DNA of 64,000 bases from Combretum micranthum (GCA_024138025.1 JAMXBD010000172.1:558001-622000), one strand, 5' to 3'. Numbered from the stretch's first letter, positions 32,473-43,707 are shown. Notes: a model not told the origin generated them from the letters alone. Program-made: numbers and translations.

Positions 32473-34999
32473 TGTTAAGGCCTTTACACTCAAAAGCCCA
32501 GCCCACAAATTACCCTAAGTATATTATGTTTCTTTCTTTACTTCACTGTACAACACGTATCACTCTCTCCACTACTCTGCGTTATTCCTTTCTTCTACAA
32601 TGTAAAATCTAGGGTTTCATCTACTACTATCTTTCTATGTGTTTTCTTGTAGATCTACACTAAGATATTAGCTATTTCGAGTCTAGCCAAGGATTCTTCA
32701 AGAAGAACCTTGATTTGTGAGGGAAATATTCGATCCCTTTCTATACTCATATTTCTCTTTATATTCATGTTACAAATTGATAGATCTTGTTATTGTTTAT
32801 TGATTTCAGTTAAGATCTATTATTATAGACTATAACTATAACGCCCTAAACTAAGGCATTACAACCCGCCCACGTGTCCCTCTCTTAAAAGAGGCACGCA
32901 AAGGCTCTAAATCTCAATACCACAAAATATAAACATATAAAAATCTCCATGAACCCACATTTAAGGCACTCTAAAAGGAACAAAACCTGTGAAACCTTAA
33001 TTTATAACTTTCAAATATCTCCTGTAATATAAACTAAATCCAGTTGGCAAAATCAAAGCCAACAATAATCCAGAAAAGATCTATCTTCCAACTAAAAACA
33101 TATAATCCTATTTAATAAACTATTACATAAAAACCAATACTTCAAATCCTCAAAAAATAACTAATCAAAATATTGTTTCAAAAAAATCTTTAATAACTCA
33201 AGAAATCTTTTTTTTTTTTTATATATATATAATATATGTCCTGTATAACATCCTATTCCTCTGCATATAGTCAGGTCCACTATCGCCATCCCCATGATCA
33301 AAATATAGTCATAACCAGACAAGACATAAACAATAACTCCATCACCTGTACCTGAAAAAGAAAGGAATGAGCGAAAACGCCCAGTACGCCCAGTCCACAA
33401 ACAATATGCAAATGCACAAACAACATGTAATATACGTGCAACTAAATAAATGCAAACAACAGGATTATCTTCATTAAGCCTGCAAAACAACACGGATTTC
33501 AGAATCATAGATCTCTGATCCCCAATTGAGTTACTCAGACTCCTGAAAAACAACCAGATATCGAAAATAAATAATTATATACATATATTGGTGAATGGGT
33601 ACTCCCCAAACACCCGCGGCCATACTGCCAATAAACCTATATCTACCGGAATCATCTCCAAGTGCAACTCTACTAGGGACAACGACACACAAGGATCATC
33701 AGGGTGTCTCACCAATATCACTGTCTGTGAGGTCTTTACTAGTCAAAGCCAAAGACATCCAGAAAAACAATTTAAGCCAAATAGAATTAAGTTCATTTAT
33801 ATATTTGTTCCTATAGGCAACAATCAGAAAACTAAACCTGCAAACAAATACAACAAACAAGGAAAGGTCGTACCTTTTCTAATTCCAGGAACAATCTCTC
33901 CAAATCCACAAATTCTTAAAAACAACAAGAAATCTCCCAATCTCCTCTCAAGAAATCACAACCGCAGAATCTCTTCGATCAATTCCCTAGAAAACCCAAA
34001 TCTCCACAAAACGTTTGATTGGACTCTAAATCTAGAAAATTGCCAAAGACCGCAAAGAAACCGTAACCCTAGAATATCCCCAATCATGAACGAACAAAAT
34101 GCTAAATCAGAAATCATTTCGATAAAATCTACATATGCAATTAAGGGATTTAATTACCTTGAATGGATCTCAAATTCTTAATCGTTCTCCTCGAGGTTCA
34201 GATCTGATCTTCAATCTTCCTTAAACACCTACTCTTTAGATTTCCAAGAAAATTAGAACCGTTTTTCCAATTCTGAATCCGATCTTCCAAGATCTCCTTT
34301 GACCAATATAATCAAATCTCCAAACCCGATATGTATGTTTTCCAATTCTGATCTGGACTTCTAAATCCTTTGGCGACTATAAACTCTCAAAGGATAAGAA
34401 TATAGGTTTGGGGTTTTGTTGGAGAAAAGACAAAGAAAGAATATATAGGGATTTGTGACTTTTGATCTTCTGTCATGTGACCAAAATTGTATTAAAATTA
34501 GATTTTTGTTGATAAAGAAAGAATATATAAGTCGGCGGTTTTCAACCGTCTTAAACGTACTCCAAATCTCTTAGGGTTTTGACTGAGGAATGGTGTGACA
34601 AACTCGTAGGTTAAGGATATATTTATAGAGATATGTTGTTTAGGAAAAACCCTAGGTTCATATCCATTTTAGGCTGCCAAATTCCATTCTTAATCAAGTT
34701 TTTGCCATGTGAACATAATAAAATTATATTTCAACTTTGACTATAAAACCTTTTTATTTAATATCCGTTGACTCTTTGACTCTTCTTAATAATCCTTTTA
34801 TATACTTTAGGATTGACCATAAAATCATCTTATTTTATATCAAATGACAAACTTTCCCTTCTTTATAATTTATTTATCTTTATATTACAATAACTATTTG
34901 ATTAAATAAACTATTATTACTATCTTTAACTATATTGTTATAATGAAATCTTCTAACCTCTTCGATTGTCTTCTACATCTTCCTTGTTTGGTCGTAACA
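32473..34999 (-). repeat. 5' LTR of the Gypsy element, split
   Basis: 32473-32836 plus 34895-34999 together match the partner LTR at 27331-27785; 32837-34894 is a nested insertion with its duplicated target site. Small length differences between the two LTRs (an extra catctactactat-like stretch near 32620) and scattered base changes indicate an old insertion. Confidence 0.85.
32837..34889 (+). mobile_element. Solo LTR (2.05 kb) with ATAAC target duplication
   Basis: Begins TATAACGCCCTAAAC (second base G changed to A) and ends TATATTACA. Perfect ATAAC copies flank it at 32832-32836 and 34890-34894, and the uninterrupted target is still visible in the partner Gypsy LTR (gactataactatttgac near 27675). 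It is closely related to 35615-37225: both contain ctaccggaatcatctccaag (about 33642 and 36309) and related starts. No gag, pol or primer site is present. The open frame at 33588-34181 has no recognisable domain and is probably chance. Confidence 0.85.
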
Positions 35000-35073
35000 G
35001 ATAGGGTGTCGAAGATAAAGGTGGTGATGTGGTGGAGGATTTAAGGAGACGATGTAATGGTGGTGTCAGCCAT
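35000..35073 (-). pseudogene. LIN-like pseudogene, N-terminal exon fragment
   Basis: A minus-strand start codon at 35071-35073 opens MADTTITSSP, then a stop, then ILHHITTFIFDTL. After the Gypsy insertion the frame continues at 27330 with SQLDLRHLYQ. The pattern of a hydrophobic HxTxFI..TLSQ.DLR start matches my memory of LIN-type N-termini. The short length and the stop keep confidence moderate. Confidence 0.55.
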
Positions 35074-35609
35074 GGTAGCAGTGGTGGCAGCTGTTGTGGT
35101 GGTGGTGGTGATTAGGGTAGAGAAGTGGGAAAATGAAGTGGTGGGATGACGTTTAATGGCTTTTGGAATTACACGAAAAAATTGAATTTTGGTTTTGTTT
35201 AGCCAATAGATTTAAAGTGGGGTCATGTTTGCCGACTAGGCCAACTTGACCAAGTGGCCTACTTGTTTAACATTTTATGTTGTGTTTCCAAATTGGCCAA
35301 ATCCATGGCAAATAACTTATCTTACATTACTTTTTTCAACATTATAATATGAACAATTATCATTTATCTTATATTGACATTTGGAATATTGCCATCAATC
35401 AAAGCAAAGGTATTCAGATTTGTACAACCCATATTAAGGATTCTACATGAATGGAATTCTTCTTTGGTAAAGAAAAATAAGTTAGTGATATGTCATGATT
35501 GCATGGCAATAATTGGAATAATCATCAATAAGTGAATAGTGTAGGTTTGTTGGAACATGTTTTTCCATGCGACATTTTCTAGTTGTTATAATCATAGCTT
35601 GAGAGCAAT
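35074..35609 (-). other. 5' flank of the LIN-like pseudogene
   Basis: The first part is a GGT/GTG trinucleotide-rich tract (35020-35110, ggtggtggtggtgat). The rest is AT-rich with no recognised promoter element, gene or element boundary. Confidence 0.4.
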
Positions 35610-35614
35610 AAACA

Positions 35615-37225
35615 TGTAACATCCTAACTTAAAGGCATTGCAATTTGCCATGCATCATTCTTTTTAAAAGAATACGCCAAGGCTATAAAATTCTAAATCC
35701 ACAAGATTATTCAAAATACATATCTCCAATAACTCAAATAAAAGGTTATATTAAATCATCATATATATAAATAATCTCTTTAAAAGACATAACTAGTATT
35801 AACCTAAAAACTATTTATATGAAATCAAATAATTCATATAAACTTGTCTCTTAAAATCTTCCAAAGTCTAAAAACATAATCTCAAAAACTTCATATGATC
35901 TTTTGAACTTCACTCTTATTTTTCTCATTAAATCTACTGGTCTTCAACAGGAAAGTCGAATCTACTATTGCTATCCCCATGATCAATATATATATCATAT
36001 CTAGACAAGTCATAAACTATCTCATTTTCACTTGTACCTAAAAAATAAAAGAGTGAGCACAAAGGTTCAGTACACCATACTACAAACAAATGCGCATGAA
36101 CAAGCATCAAATAAATTCACATGCACTCCTAATAACTAATGCAGCAATCACAGGATTATTATTTTCAATTAGCCAATAATTAGTATAGTTTAGAACTATG
36201 TGCAACTAGTCTTAAACCTGAAGTAACTCATGACCCTAATAAAAACCATATAGAGATAATATATAAATATAGTTGCGTTCCACAATTAAGCTAGTAACGA
36301 CTCTTAATCTACCGGAATCATCTCCAAGTGCAACTTCACTAGGAATAATGACACACAAGAATCATCAGGTTACCATTATTAGTATCATACTTTGCGTAGT
36401 CTTTACTAACTGCAATCAAGCATAAGTAGCAAATCAAATTAAAAGGCCTGAAAGAATTAAGTTAATTTATGCAATTCTAAACCTACAAGCACAAATAGCA
36501 AACAAAGTAAGGTTGTGCCTGAATACAACTCTTTCAAACCCTAACCATAAAACTTGATCACATGAACAAAACTTCATCTCAACCAATAGATTATTTGTAT
36601 AGATTTAACAAAATCATAAATTAGAATAATCACATCTTGCTTTTAATTTGAACGATAGATCTCTAAAGAAGGTCTATCTCCATAAGATCTTTCAATCTTA
36701 AAATCCGCTTAAATCATTAAATAGACCATGATTTAGATACCGATCATTCTCTAAAATCATAAGGATAGATTATCAATTCAACTTACCTAGGACTTGATTC
36801 TCAAGCCTTCTTGATCTCAAAATTTAAATCTTTAAGGAACTTAGGGTTTTTATCCAAAAATTTCTTCACTGATGATTCCTTTCAAAGAGATAAATATTAC
36901 TTAAAGAGATAATCTATTTAGATTATGAAAAGATACACTTACCTGAACATCGTCTCTTTGCTCCTCTTAGGATTTCAAAGGCTAAGGAAAGGTGGGAAGA
37001 AAACTATGCTAATGGGGTATTTTATAGGACAAGGATAGCTTAAGAAAAATGCAACCCCGCATTATAAATTAATGAAGATTTACTATCATTAAAGATTTGT
37101 TGACCATCATTAATGTGAGGGATGATTATTATATCTCATTTATTAGGGTTGACCAAATAACCTTCTTATTTTATAATAAATGACGCATTTGTCCTTCATT
37201 ATAAAATATCTATCTTTCTATTACA
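35615..37225 (+). mobile_element. Solo LTR (1.6 kb) with AAACA target duplication
   Basis: Begins TGTAACATCCTAACTTAAAGG and ends TTCTATTACA, flanked by perfect AAACA copies at 35610-35614 and 37226-37230. It shares internal blocks and the TTACA end with the solo LTR at 32837-34889. It is non-coding throughout. A TG...CA unit with a 5-bp duplication and no internal region indicates LTR-LTR recombination of a parent element that is not in the window. Confidence 0.85.
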
Positions 37226-37230
37226 AAACA

Positions 37231-37971
37231 TTAGTTTAATAATCTTAAGAACTGCACATTAGTTTTTCTAACTTGGGAGTGGTGGTATAAATCACATCTA
37301 ATACTTATATTAGCGGTGGTTATTGGTGATTGTGCAAAATGTTATTTATATAGTGAGAAAATTTTTTCCTATTTTAAAAATAGAAATTTTCTCAATTTTA
37401 ATTATAGTAACATGATTATTTTAGAAACTATTATTATTTCTTTCACATGTCAAAATATAACCGATAGTTACTCATAATATATACATACACATAGTATCTA
37501 TCACCTATTGAAAAATTTTCAATTGTGATATTATGCTTAACACTAATAATGTCAGCTATTATTAGTTTTGACTTGCATCATTACTCACCTTAAAAAACCA
37601 TTGGTAAGAATTATAAAAATTACCATAAATAGTTCAATGGTACTTGAATCCAAATGAAATTAAAATAGTAATTCACATGAGAGAACATATGAAACATGTC
37701 AGGATAAACATGAGCATGGTGCACGTATCCCCAATATATTTTATTCATTCCACAATACCATGAATACATCCTTTTCGCCCTCACAAATGGAGTTTTATTC
37801 ATTGCTATTATTCAAGAGATACAATTATACACGATTAAGTACACCAAAAAGATAAGGTCAAAGACCTAATCCCAACATGGGGATAGCTTAATAACAAAAC
37901 GTAACATAACAAAAACACAACTGTTTTGTAATGATCATGGGCACAACACAAAATCATCATTAGACATTAGC
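37231..37971 (-). other. 3' flank and likely 3' UTR of the bark-storage-protein gene
   Basis: AT-rich, no second gene seen. The segment directly below 37972 is downstream of the stop codon of the minus-strand gene, so part of it should be transcribed. On the minus strand an AATAAA-like signal is present near 37800-37810 (taatagcaatgaataaaact). No element ends were identified. Confidence 0.4.
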
Positions 37972-40900
37972 TCAAGATTGCATAAATTTAATAACAACAC
38001 TAACAGCATTTTGTGGTGCCAAAGATAAGAAAGTAGAGGCTTCATTGGAGAGACTACTGCCTCCACCAGCTAAATCAGATAGACCCATAAATGCAATGAA
38101 AGGCATCTTCAGTTGGTAGCATGTTAGGGCAATTGCAGCAGTCTCCATGTCTATACTGGTCACATTGAATTTCGTGTGTAGAAACTCTCCATATGCTTTG
38201 TTATCTATATATATGCTGGCACTAAATCCCCTCTCTACTTTCATTGCTTGTGGTGCCCTTGGTAAGCATGTAGAATTCACACACCTTCCTAATTTCACTC
38301 CCTGCATAGATCAAAAAAATTTATATGCATTATTACTTGCTATCCCTTACTTAAATTTAAATATGAATAAGAAATTATTGGATTCAATACATTTTATGAC
38401 TTCTCTTTTTAATTCTCAAAATTTTCTAAATATTTATTATAATTTTCTTAAAATATTGCAGTTATTAGTAGGTTTTAATGATGAGCGAAGGTGAAAATGA
38501 CAGTGGTTGCCAGTTCATGGTAATGATTAACATCTAGAAGAAATGTACAAAGTTATTTCTTTCTTTTAATGAAAATAATTTCCCCCCATTTTTTAGTGTT
38601 ATTTTTCATGATCTACAACCATGAAACACTTGCCATCTTTACCTTCCACCTCTACTTGGCATTATAAATCTTGGATAACTATAAACTTTTGAGATTTTTA
38701 TAATAGTATTTGATAATTATAAAACTTTAATTCTACAAATAATAGATAACTCTAAAATATATTTCCCGTGAAATAAGGATACTTTTAGATATATTCCAAA
38801 TTTTCATGTGTTCTACTTGCAATGTAAGATAACAGCCTTTATATAAAATATATAATATAAGATATGTGATTATAACTTCAACTTCATCGGAATGATAGGT
38901 AATAATTGAAAATATTACCGAGATTTTGGATGATAAAGCATAGAATTTGTCGTCAACCGGAACCCAAAAGACATGCTGTGCAACTTCAGGTGTTCCATTG
39001 ACCGGAAACACCGGCTCTGGTTGGTACCAGATGTTGTTAAGGTAATTTTCGACCGGTTTTCCATTTGTTTGAGTCAAATCGTTATGTGCGGATATATTTA
39101 GGTAACCAATCGTCCTTGTGTAGTCCCCATTTGACTCTAGTACCAGCTGATCCTTCGGTCCCTGTCCATACCTCTGTTGGACATTTATTAATTATTAAAT
39201 AATTTGAAGAAAGGTAAAGGGTAAGTAATACGCAAAAACATTATATCGCATCAGGCAACCCAAAAAAAAAAAAAAAAAAAAGGGCAAAAGCATTCTATCC
39301 AGTTCAAGATTCGTTAAGAAAATATTTTTTATAACTAAACATAATGTTTATTCTAATAAGATAAATATCAAATTTGATAGCTAAAGTTTACATAATAATT
39401 TTTTGATAAATTAATTTTAAAACGATTAATTTAATATTTAATTAAATTTTTTGTGATTATTTTTACCCACTAACTTAATTAACATCATTTGCTTTATTTA
39501 CTAATGTAGAAGAGATAACATATCATTGAATTTTTATTACTTCTTCTAGTACAATTTAGCACTAATAACTTGTTTTTTCAATATCAGAAAATAGAGCAAA
39601 TGACGTTACTAAAGTAATAAAATAGTTTTGAAGGTTTGTTAACTATTAAATTGATTATTTCAAAATTAGGTGTCAAAATTTTTTATAAAGATTGTATATT
39701 AATTTGACATTTTCCCATCTTATATGATCATTTTCCATAAAAAGTGAATAAATTGCCATTTTCTTTCTGTAGAGAATTTCCCATGCTGTATATGATTCTA
39801 ATTCTAATCAGAACGCTTTTTGGCTGGTATTTGGTATTCATGTCAGTACAATATGCAGTGCAAGAAGAAGAACTTACAGCACAATATAATGTTTTCTTAT
39901 ACAAGATTTGGTATTACTCTCTTCTTGAGGAAAAAAGGATTGTTTAGATGTTTTCAGAAGATTTGGGTTTTCTTTAATGATAAGATTTGCGTAAAACCGA
40001 TTAAATTGCACAAAATTTTTGAGTTTATATTGTCCTTTAATCGGATTTTCATCTAGTACCACGTACATTTTATAAAATCAAACACAATTATGTGGTCATT
40101 CTATTAACACAATATTTGTACCTATACATATAGACATCGGCACGGTTCGGGTCGGTTCCGGACCCGAACCGGAACCGCCGGTTCACGGTTCCACATTTCG
40201 TGGAACCGGAACCGGAACCGCCAGAGCCGGGGCGGTTCATGGTTCCAAGGAACCGTCGGTTCTGGCGGTTCCGGTTCCGGTTCCACGAACCGGTTTTTTT
40301 TTTTTTTAAAAAAAATAAAAACAAAACCAAAACCTTACACGGTGTAAGTTACACCCTACCCCCCCTCAAGAACAACCCCCCTCAAGAACAATCCCCACAC
40401 ACATGTCTTCTTCTTCTTCTTTTTTTTTTTTTTTTTTTTTTTAAATTTCAATATATATGGCGGTTCCGGACCCGTTGGAACCGCCGGTTCCACACGCGAA
40501 CCGCTTGGACCCGCCGGTTCCGGCGGGTCCTTAGACGGTTCGAAACCGTCACCGACGGGGCGATTCCCGGGTCAGGAACCGCCGGTGACGGTTCGGGGCG
40601 GTTCCCGATTCGAAACCGCCCCGTGATGATGTCTATATACATACCATTGAATAGCATGAAATTGAGACTTTCTATTTAACATCCAATTGTTTTCTCTTCA
40701 AATAGGAAGATCAGGCCCACCGGCCTGTCATCATCCCATCAAATCTTTCAAAATACCAAACCCTACATCGTTGAACTAAAGTTACCTTATATTAGCATCC
40801 GTAATATTTGCTTTAAGCAAGATTCACACATGCCATTATAGGATGCCACTAATTGCTAGTTAAACCTCTATTTGTTACGCTTCTTCATCATTTGCTTTTT

Positions 40901-41853
40901 CTTCCCTCTTTTTGCATTAAAAAAAAAATCAGAGAAAGGATTACTTTTGAATTTATTATATTGATGTCAAATGAAAGAAAATTATAAATGAGAGATACTA
41001 TTCCATTTTTAATAATATATTTAGGAAAAATATCAAATTTGATACTCGAACTTTTCATGAAAATTTTGATTTCATATTTGAACTTTGAAGCAATTAATTT
41101 CATACACAATCATACCTTTGGTGGCTATTATCATCAACAAACAAAATTTATAGAATTTTAAATTTTAAATTCAAGCCCAACTTGTAATTAGGCTAAACAA
41201 TTTGGAACTTAACTCATTGATTGGGGAAAAAAATCATTTTGGTTAAATTCATTCAAGCTTGATTTATTATAAAATAATTTTTTTCCCAATCGATGTAATG
41301 TTAATATTCAAATTCAATTTGAACCTGATTAACATTTAAACTCTACACAAGTTCAACTAGACTTATAAGCTAATCGAATTAAATATTATAAAATTAGAAC
41401 TTGACTCAATTAAGTTAAACTCAAGCAAATATCAAATTAAATTGGAATAATTCATGAATAATGTTAGTGGTGTCTAATTTAGTATGAATATTGAGGAAAA
41501 CAACCCCAAAAGTTCGATAACATAATTACGCTAATGAATCATTTGGAATGTATGTATTGACCAAGAATATAGTTGAATTTAATTTCGAATCTAACCGACT
41601 GTTATATTTTCGATTGAAATTCAAAAATCCGAATCTCTTTCAACTTAATTCCTTTTTACTAGCTTTAATGGAAATTCTTTTATTGTTACTTTTGAGGCTC
41701 AAGTTGTCATTCTAGTCCAACTCAACGATTCAAAAGTCACATCTTGACTTGCATTTTAGTTCTCTTCAATATTTTTTGTGTACTTCTTTATATAACAAAA
41801 TTTTCACAAAGAATTTTCATTTTTTCATCCTTTTTTCAAAATAATTAGCCTCA

Positions 41854-41898
<45 letters not shown>

Positions 41899-43118
41899 CC
41901 TCGTCATAAATTTGCCTTATCCTAGTGGCTAATAATGGTGACCAAGCTATCCATTTTAAAAATAATAGATAAAACAAGCAAAGTCTAAAGATAATGATAA
42001 TGACTAGTATCTACTAATCCACAGGGCAATTAAATGTCACCTGCCAGTTCCAATTTGCAGAATGAGCCGAATATCGGGGGATAGCCACATCTCCAATTTG
42101 GAGTTGAGGGTTTACGTTAGCTGCGGTTGCATAAAACAAAACACCTTGTAACCTAAATAAGGTTACTAGTAGTTCAGTTGTTACCCCTGCATTAAGCTTT
42201 CACAAGACACAGAAAACATAATAAGAAAAGATATCCATATAAAATTTGTTAGAATTTACAAAAACGTCCTGATTTTTTAAAAACTACAATGCTTGCACTC
42301 TTTGAAAAGCATTAAAATAGGATAATTTCTTCTTTAAAGTAACGAAATTTCTCTAGATTGATATATAATATATTTGATTTGAGAGTTTTATTGATATAGC
42401 GAATATATTTCCTTCGTTGATTATATCCTAGTCAAAGTAAGTAATAAAAGATATTGACACACTAATTTTGATGATCTAAAAGATTAACTTCATACATCAA
42501 TTTTCATGGTTTTTATATCTATAAGTTACCTTAATTATAGACAAGAAACAAGCATGTGATTAAGTTGTGATAGTTAATTACACATACCATGCCCAATCCT
42601 GTCATTACAATAATAACCTTCTTTTCTTCTAATGTTCCAAATCTAAATCTCCTTCCTGTTGAAAAAAAAATAAAGCAAAGAAGTTAGGCTAATTAATAAT
42701 AAGACAAAAAAAGTGCTGGTCAACTATTTCTCAATCTAAACGCTCCATGTTGTACCGTAGCTTTGATTTTCATGAGTTGTGTTTTCAACATTCAAACTAA
42801 TACTTTAAAAAAGAAAAATATCATATTGAGAGAGATTTGAATAGGATGGTCAATGCTGCAAATCCTAGATCTAATGCTTGGCATACACAATTGATTACCT
42901 AGAACGTCCAAGTAGGGAAGTGCGCGATTAGTTTGGAAGCTGGAAGATTGAAGAAGAGGGGTCATCTCAAATGGGTCGGGCACTGTGATGCCATAGTATG
43001 GACCCTTTTTGTTGATCGCAGTAATCTTTCTCAATAAAGATGTAGGAATTGCACCATAAGCTCCATTTGATATTCCCAACACCAACAAGAGAACACTCCA
43101 AAGTATGGAGAACTTCAT
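37972..43118 (-). CDS. Bark storage protein / nucleoside phosphorylase-like protein, five exons, intact
   Basis: Exons (minus strand): 42899-43118, 42588-42655, 42041-42196, 38919-39173, 37972-38301. All introns read GT-AG and join in phase, giving 342 residues. Residues 1-22 (MKFSILWSVLLLVLGISNGA...) look like a signal peptide. The rest matches the PNP_UDP-type fold of bark storage proteins and MTA/SAH-nucleosidase relatives: KINKKGP-like start (AINKKGPYYG), NAGVTTELLV, IGDVAIPRYSAH, NWNWQ, then RYGQGPK, VFPVNGTPE, HVFWVPVD, and the C-terminal IDMETAAIAL (about 283-292) and GLSDLAGGGS (about 307-316), which in the fold hold the ribose- and base-binding Glu and Asp. Such proteins store nitrogen in bark of woody plants; enzymatic activity is often unproven. 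No stop or frameshift was found. Intron 3 is 2.87 kb and full of repeats. Confidence 0.92.
38302..38918 (-). other. Intron 4 of the bark-storage-protein gene
   Basis: 617 bp, AT-rich. Donor TCG|GTAATA and acceptor CTATGCAG|GGAG on the minus strand. No repeats or other features recognised. Confidence 0.8.
39355..39722. repeat. Dispersed repeat family R1, copy 2 (in intron 3)
   Basis: Matches the block order of 10105-10520: atcaaatttgatagctaaag, then ttaattaaattttttgtgatt, then ctaatgtagaagagataaca, then gacgttactaaagtaataaaa, then ttaaattgattattt. Both ends carry related inverted motifs (aaatttgat; ttaatttgacattttccc). Confidence 0.6.
40131..40635. mobile_element. GC-rich hAT non-autonomous element in intron 3
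   Basis: 505 bp bounded by a perfect 8-bp duplication TATACATA (40123-40130, 40636-40643). The ends TAGACATCGGCACGG and, on the other strand, TAGACATCATCACGG match at 13 of 15 positions. Both arms are built from ggttcc/ccggaacc motifs (ggttccggttccgg, gaaccgccggttcc), about 60 percent GC or more, in an intron below 30 percent GC. The middle (40297-40455) is AT-rich with poly-T runs. The long frames through it on both strands are products of the repeat, not genes. Confidence 0.88.
41022..41120. repeat. Fragment of dispersed repeat family R1
   Basis: aggaaaaatatcaaatttgatactcgaac and the following tgatttcatatttgaactttgaagcaattaattt resemble the start of the R1 copies. Truncated on the right. 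Confidence 0.45.
41856..41898. repeat. (ATT)n microsatellite
   Basis: About 14 uninterrupted TTA units in intron 3, a likely polymorphic simple repeat. Confidence 0.95.
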
Positions 43119-43160
43119 ATCTATACCAAAATTAATTTAACAATGTAATAGCGGTGATGA

Positions 43161-43533
43161 TATGGTGGAAGAAAACCAAAAAAGAATTATAAAGAGCACG
43201 TCTCGTCTTGACGGACTATTTAAGTTAGCAGGACCAAACATGATGTAGAATATATATATATGGTAAAGGAGAGACGTGACAAGCAAGGATCTGGTGGCAG
43301 AAAATCAAAAAATAAATATGAAGAGTACGCGCCGGCTTGATGGACCATTTTAGTTAGTTGACCAGATGTAGAATATATATGGTGAAGGGGAGACGTGACA
43401 AGCAATGGTATGGTGAAAGAAGATAAAAAAAGAATTATAAAGAGTACGCGCCGTCTTGATGGAATGAATGTTTAATTTAGCAGACAAAACACGATTTTGA
43501 ATATGTGGTAAAGTCATACGTGACAGCAGAAGC
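43161..43533 (-). promoter_or_regulatory. Promoter of the bark-storage gene made of three tandem 115-130-bp units
   Basis: Copies at 43161-43289, 43290-43408 and 43409-43533 (edges approximate). Each has, on the plus strand, ggtggaagaaaa-like, then aattataaagagyacg (weaker in copy 2), cgycttgayggac, gatgtagaatatatatgg-like, and gagacgtgacaagca (catacgtgacagca in copy 3). So each unit carries an ACGTG core, the heart of G-box/ABRE sites. Copies 1 and 3 carry TTTATAA on the minus strand. The array begins about 40 bp upstream of the start codon. Confidence 0.8.
43188..43195 (-). promoter_or_regulatory. Likely TATA box of the bark-storage-protein gene
   Basis: CTTTATAA on the minus strand, about 70 bp upstream of the start codon in promoter unit 1. 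The spacing would give a leader of about 40 bases. The equivalent sequence is present in unit 3, so alternative starts are possible. Confidence 0.55.
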
Positions 43534-43707
43534 TTCCATGACCATGACAATGTTCCTTCCTAGCAAGTTACAAAATGCAAAAAATTTTCACCTTTTAGGT
43601 GGCGACATGTGATTGCCAATGTATAACATAAATTATTATATTTGAGAATAATTGACCGCAGGCTTTCTTAGAAGACAAAACATGAAAGGCATCATGGATG
43701 GAAGTTT
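43534..43707. other. Upstream flank of the bark-storage gene promoter
   Basis: Short AT-rich stretch with no recognised feature between the promoter array and the R2 repeat. Confidence 0.4.

Larger units (their letters stand above)
27331..34999 (-). mobile_element. Ty3/Gypsy retrotransposon (chromovirus-like), with nested solo LTR
   Basis: The LTRs are 27331-27785 and 32473-34999; the latter is interrupted by a solo LTR at 32837-34889, giving about 470 bp of real LTR. Target-site copies are GATAT (27326-27330) and GATAG (35000-35004), 4 of 5 matching. On the minus strand gag, zinc knuckle, protease, RT, RNase H and integrase follow in Gypsy order. The unnested length is about 5.6 kb. It sits in the first exon of the LIN-like gene: the frame joins across it when it is removed. 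Many stops are present. Confidence 0.9.
10690..35073 (-). pseudogene. LIN/CERBERUS-like E3 ubiquitin ligase (WD40) gene, dismembered
   Basis: Members of this family are large plant proteins with a U-box, a helical ARM-like middle and C-terminal WD40 repeats; Lotus CERBERUS and Medicago LIN act in rhizobial infection. Here family-like blocks occur in order on the minus strand: a short N-terminal exon (35000-35073), a helical block (26660-27330), another helical block (12252-12716), then WD40 blocks (12040-12251, 11325-11430, 11050-11200, 10690-10969). A Gypsy element separates the first two blocks and a Copia element separates the second and third. Two in-frame stops, a one-base frameshift and a missing stretch before the WD40 part show it is dead. 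I see no U-box. Identity rests on recalled family sequence. Confidence 0.8.

Noticed and set aside
33588..34181. 197-codon open frame as a gene
   Set aside because: It lies wholly inside a solo LTR, has low-complexity Asn/Lys/Ser content and no domain; the related solo LTR at 35615 does not keep it open.
40131..40635. Horizontal transfer or CpG island explaining the GC-rich block
   Set aside because: The perfect 8-bp duplication and inverted ends show a transposable element; the GC content comes from its own repeat motifs.
40200..40679. 159-codon Arg/Pro/Glu-rich open frame as a gene
   Set aside because: It reads through the ggttcc repeats of the hAT element and a poly-T run; similar frames are open on the opposite strand for the same reason.
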